From Maridesulfovibrio sp. (GTDB lineage: Bacteria; Desulfobacterota; Desulfovibrionia; Desulfovibrionales; Desulfovibrionaceae), in NCBI RefSeq assembly GCF_963676065.1, contig NZ_OY780933.1, forward strand, positions 2,071,001-2,135,000: a stretch of DNA of 64,000 nucleotides. Direction: 5' to 3'. Under the pieces are notes generated by a model. It did no database searches and was not told the origin of the DNA. It was given only the letters and a program-made list of their open reading frames with translations. A program made the position numbers and the translations under genes. Below are positions 62,745-64,000 of this stretch, in pieces (within the stretch, counting starts at the first letter, position 1; each line of letters starts with the position of its first letter).

Positions 62745-63802
62745 TTTCCGGTAGATTTGGCGGTAATCTTTTTCCTCTCGCGGGTGTAACGCAGCAGATC
62801 CTCACATATGAATTGAGCACTGTGGTAAAAAGCAAAAAACTGAATTATTTTCTGTAAATAAAATCTTCTAGTTGCTCCTTCATTGCGTAATTCTTCCAGC
62901 CGCTTCTGGGAAGCTACAAGCGCGTCGTGCAAAGATGCTTCATTGGGAATTTTTTTAGATCCAATGGCGCGCATAGCTTTCGCCGTTACTGTTGCAAGAT
63001 TGCGTAACTCATTTTCCATAATTATATCGTACCCTTCGCCGTGTACATAGTTTAAAGCGTGGAGCATCGCCCGTAGATGTGATGCACATTTTTCAAGAAG
63101 TTCTACTTTCATGCCCAGTAGTTGCGTGTCTTCCAGATAAATGAATCTTTCATGGCGGATAACTTTTGAATATATTTCCCGGTTTTGGGTCAGCCTGCTG
63201 TTAAATGATTCAAGAGCGCTCGGGATCAGGCTGCTTTGTTTATCCAGAAAGCCATCCATTAGTGTTTCATAGTTATCTGCGCATTCCTCAAATTGATTAA
63301 AGAGTTCCTCCTTTAGAGTATCGGATGCGCGCATAGGCCAGATGGTGATGCTGGTCATGAAGGCGCAGATTACACCGATGCCGATTTCAAGCACTCGGAA
63401 CAAGCCGTACTCTATCCTGTTAGGCTCCCCGAGGCTGGCTAAAGTTACGATCGTGGTGGTGATGGCCGCCATTTTGTAGCGGTTATTGTAGCGGGTCATA
63501 TACGCACAGAAACCGACGGAAATAAAAAGCCCCAGCATTGTCATATACGGGGTTTGGGGGAAAATAAGAATACACAGTATCCCTATGAAAGCTCCGATGG
63601 CTGTGCCGGAAAAACGATACCAGCACATCTTAATAGAATCAGCCACATTGATCTGCATGACGATGACAGCGGAAAGGGCAGCCCAGTATCCGAATTTTAA
63701 ATGACAAATGTCGGCGGCTATATAGGCCAGAACAGCGGCGAGCCCGGTCTTAAAGGCATGTTTAATATGCGGTGTGTGAGGCGTGAAAAAAGAGATGTTC
63801 AT
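62741..63802 (-). CDS. FUSC-family inner-membrane protein (half-size)
   Basis: About six N-terminal TMs (HIKHAFKTGLAAVLAYIAADICHLKFGYWAALSAVIVMQ block, read in parts: KTGLAAVLAYIAADI; ALSAVIVMQINVADS; CWYRFSGTAIGAFIG), then a cytoplasmic helical domain with a conserved LRAMLHALNYVHGEGY helix. The TM start has the FUSC signature WYRFSGTAIGAFIG. It is related to the FUSC half-size pair at 15.4-17.6 kb but stands alone. ATG 63802 is preferred to TTG 63817. No ribosome site is obvious. Substrate unknown. Confidence 0.82.
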   Translation of the reverse strand: MNISFFTPHTPHIKHAFKTGLAAVLAYIAADICHLKFGYWAALSAVIVMQINVADSIKMCWYRFSGTAIGAFIGILCILIFPQTPYMTMLGLFISVGFCAYMTRYNNRYKMAAITTTIVTLASLGEPNRIEYGLFRVLEIGIGVICAFMTSITIWPMRASDTLKEELFNQFEECADNYETLMDGFLDKQSSLIPSALESFNSRLTQNREIYSKVIRHERFIYLEDTQLLGMKVELLEKCASHLRAMLHALNYVHGEGYDIIMENELRNLATVTAKAMRAIGSKKIPNEASLHDALVASQKRLEELRNEGATRRFYLQKIIQFFAFYHSAQFICEDLLRYTRERKKITAKSTGN

Positions 63803-64000
63803 AATATATAATGGCAAAATCTGTTAGGTGGTTAATGAATGAGTTACTAATATGTACAGTATATGGGGATTGGCAATAGATTGAGAGTGAATTTTTGAAA
63901 TATATAATAAGGAGTCGCGCTAAACCCCGGAATTTCGTCTTTTCTCGACTCTTACCGCTTGAATATATCAACAATAATTCAAAAACCCCTTGACGATTTC

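Noticed and set aside
63990..63995. TTGACG at the right edge as a promoter -35
   Set aside because: The window ends before any -10 can be seen.

Overview
The window looks like chromosome from a marine, strictly anaerobic sulfate reducer of the Desulfovibrionaceae (Desulfovibrio/Maridesulfovibrio type). This is an inference from gene content: rubrerythrin, hopanoid genes, a CheB-HEAT-CheR-ParA-CheW-CheY-CheA chemotaxis operon, many chemoreceptors, a c-heme-binding chemoreceptor, and the intergenic hairpin repeats typical of this group. No 16S rRNA is present to confirm it. Most genes have clear Shine-Dalgarno sites, and many gene ends carry strong, often bidirectional, terminator hairpins.

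Layout. 1-3.3 kb: end of a PhnD-like binding protein, a TPR lipoprotein and HpnH, facing HpnG across a shared terminator; HpnH and HpnG act consecutively in hopanoid side-chain synthesis. 3.5-7 kb: a dCache chemoreceptor and an acyltransferase-3 membrane enzyme. 7-10 kb: an hsp20-Lon-like protease operon. 10.3-13 kb: a polar amino-acid ABC transporter whose permease carries an extra periplasmic TPR segment. 13.1-19.7 kb: a PfpI/DJ-1 protein, a chemoreceptor with a CXXCH heme site, two half-size FUSC proteins, an AI-2E-type exporter and a homocysteine methyltransferase. 19.8-21.6 kb: a SlyD-like/methyltransferase fusion and a Nif11-type RiPP precursor-like peptide.

21.9-25.3 kb is an accessory island built on a tRNA-Pro(CGG) gene. 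The 3' half of the tRNA occurs three times as att-like direct repeats. The two compartments between them hold a DUF2971 protein, two small membrane proteins, the last 40 codons of a tyrosine integrase, a HicAB toxin-antitoxin pair, and repeated TGTGCTAC octamers placed like integrase arm sites.

25.6-34.5 kb is the chemotaxis operon. CheA has two good Hpt domains, a third Hpt-like segment without the histidine, and a 12-bp tandem repeat coding a PEPK linker. 34.7-41.9 kb: an unrecognised membrane protein, a CpoB/YbgF-like lipoprotein, DprA, an HD-GYP-N-like protein, an HDOD protein, a REC-GGDEF protein, a Xer recombinase and a histone-H1-like protein. 42.1-43.4 kb is an AT-rich, probably acquired two-gene cassette (membrane-anchored beta-rich protein plus O-methyltransferase) between two terminators. 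43.4-54.3 kb: a nitronate monooxygenase-like flavoprotein, LhgO-like oxidase, an AddB/AddA helicase-nuclease pair, an EamA transporter and an RluA-type pseudouridine synthase. 54.4-64 kb: FtsY, rubrerythrin, AsnS, an AraC regulator, a beta-propeller lipoprotein, GyrI-like and AraC-GyrI proteins, a SYLF lipoprotein and a third FUSC protein.

The most original material is the tRNA-Pro island, the Nif11-like peptide near the SlyD-methyltransferase fusion, the AT-rich cassette at 42 kb, and the unusual architectures of CheA, the ABC permease and the heme chemoreceptor.
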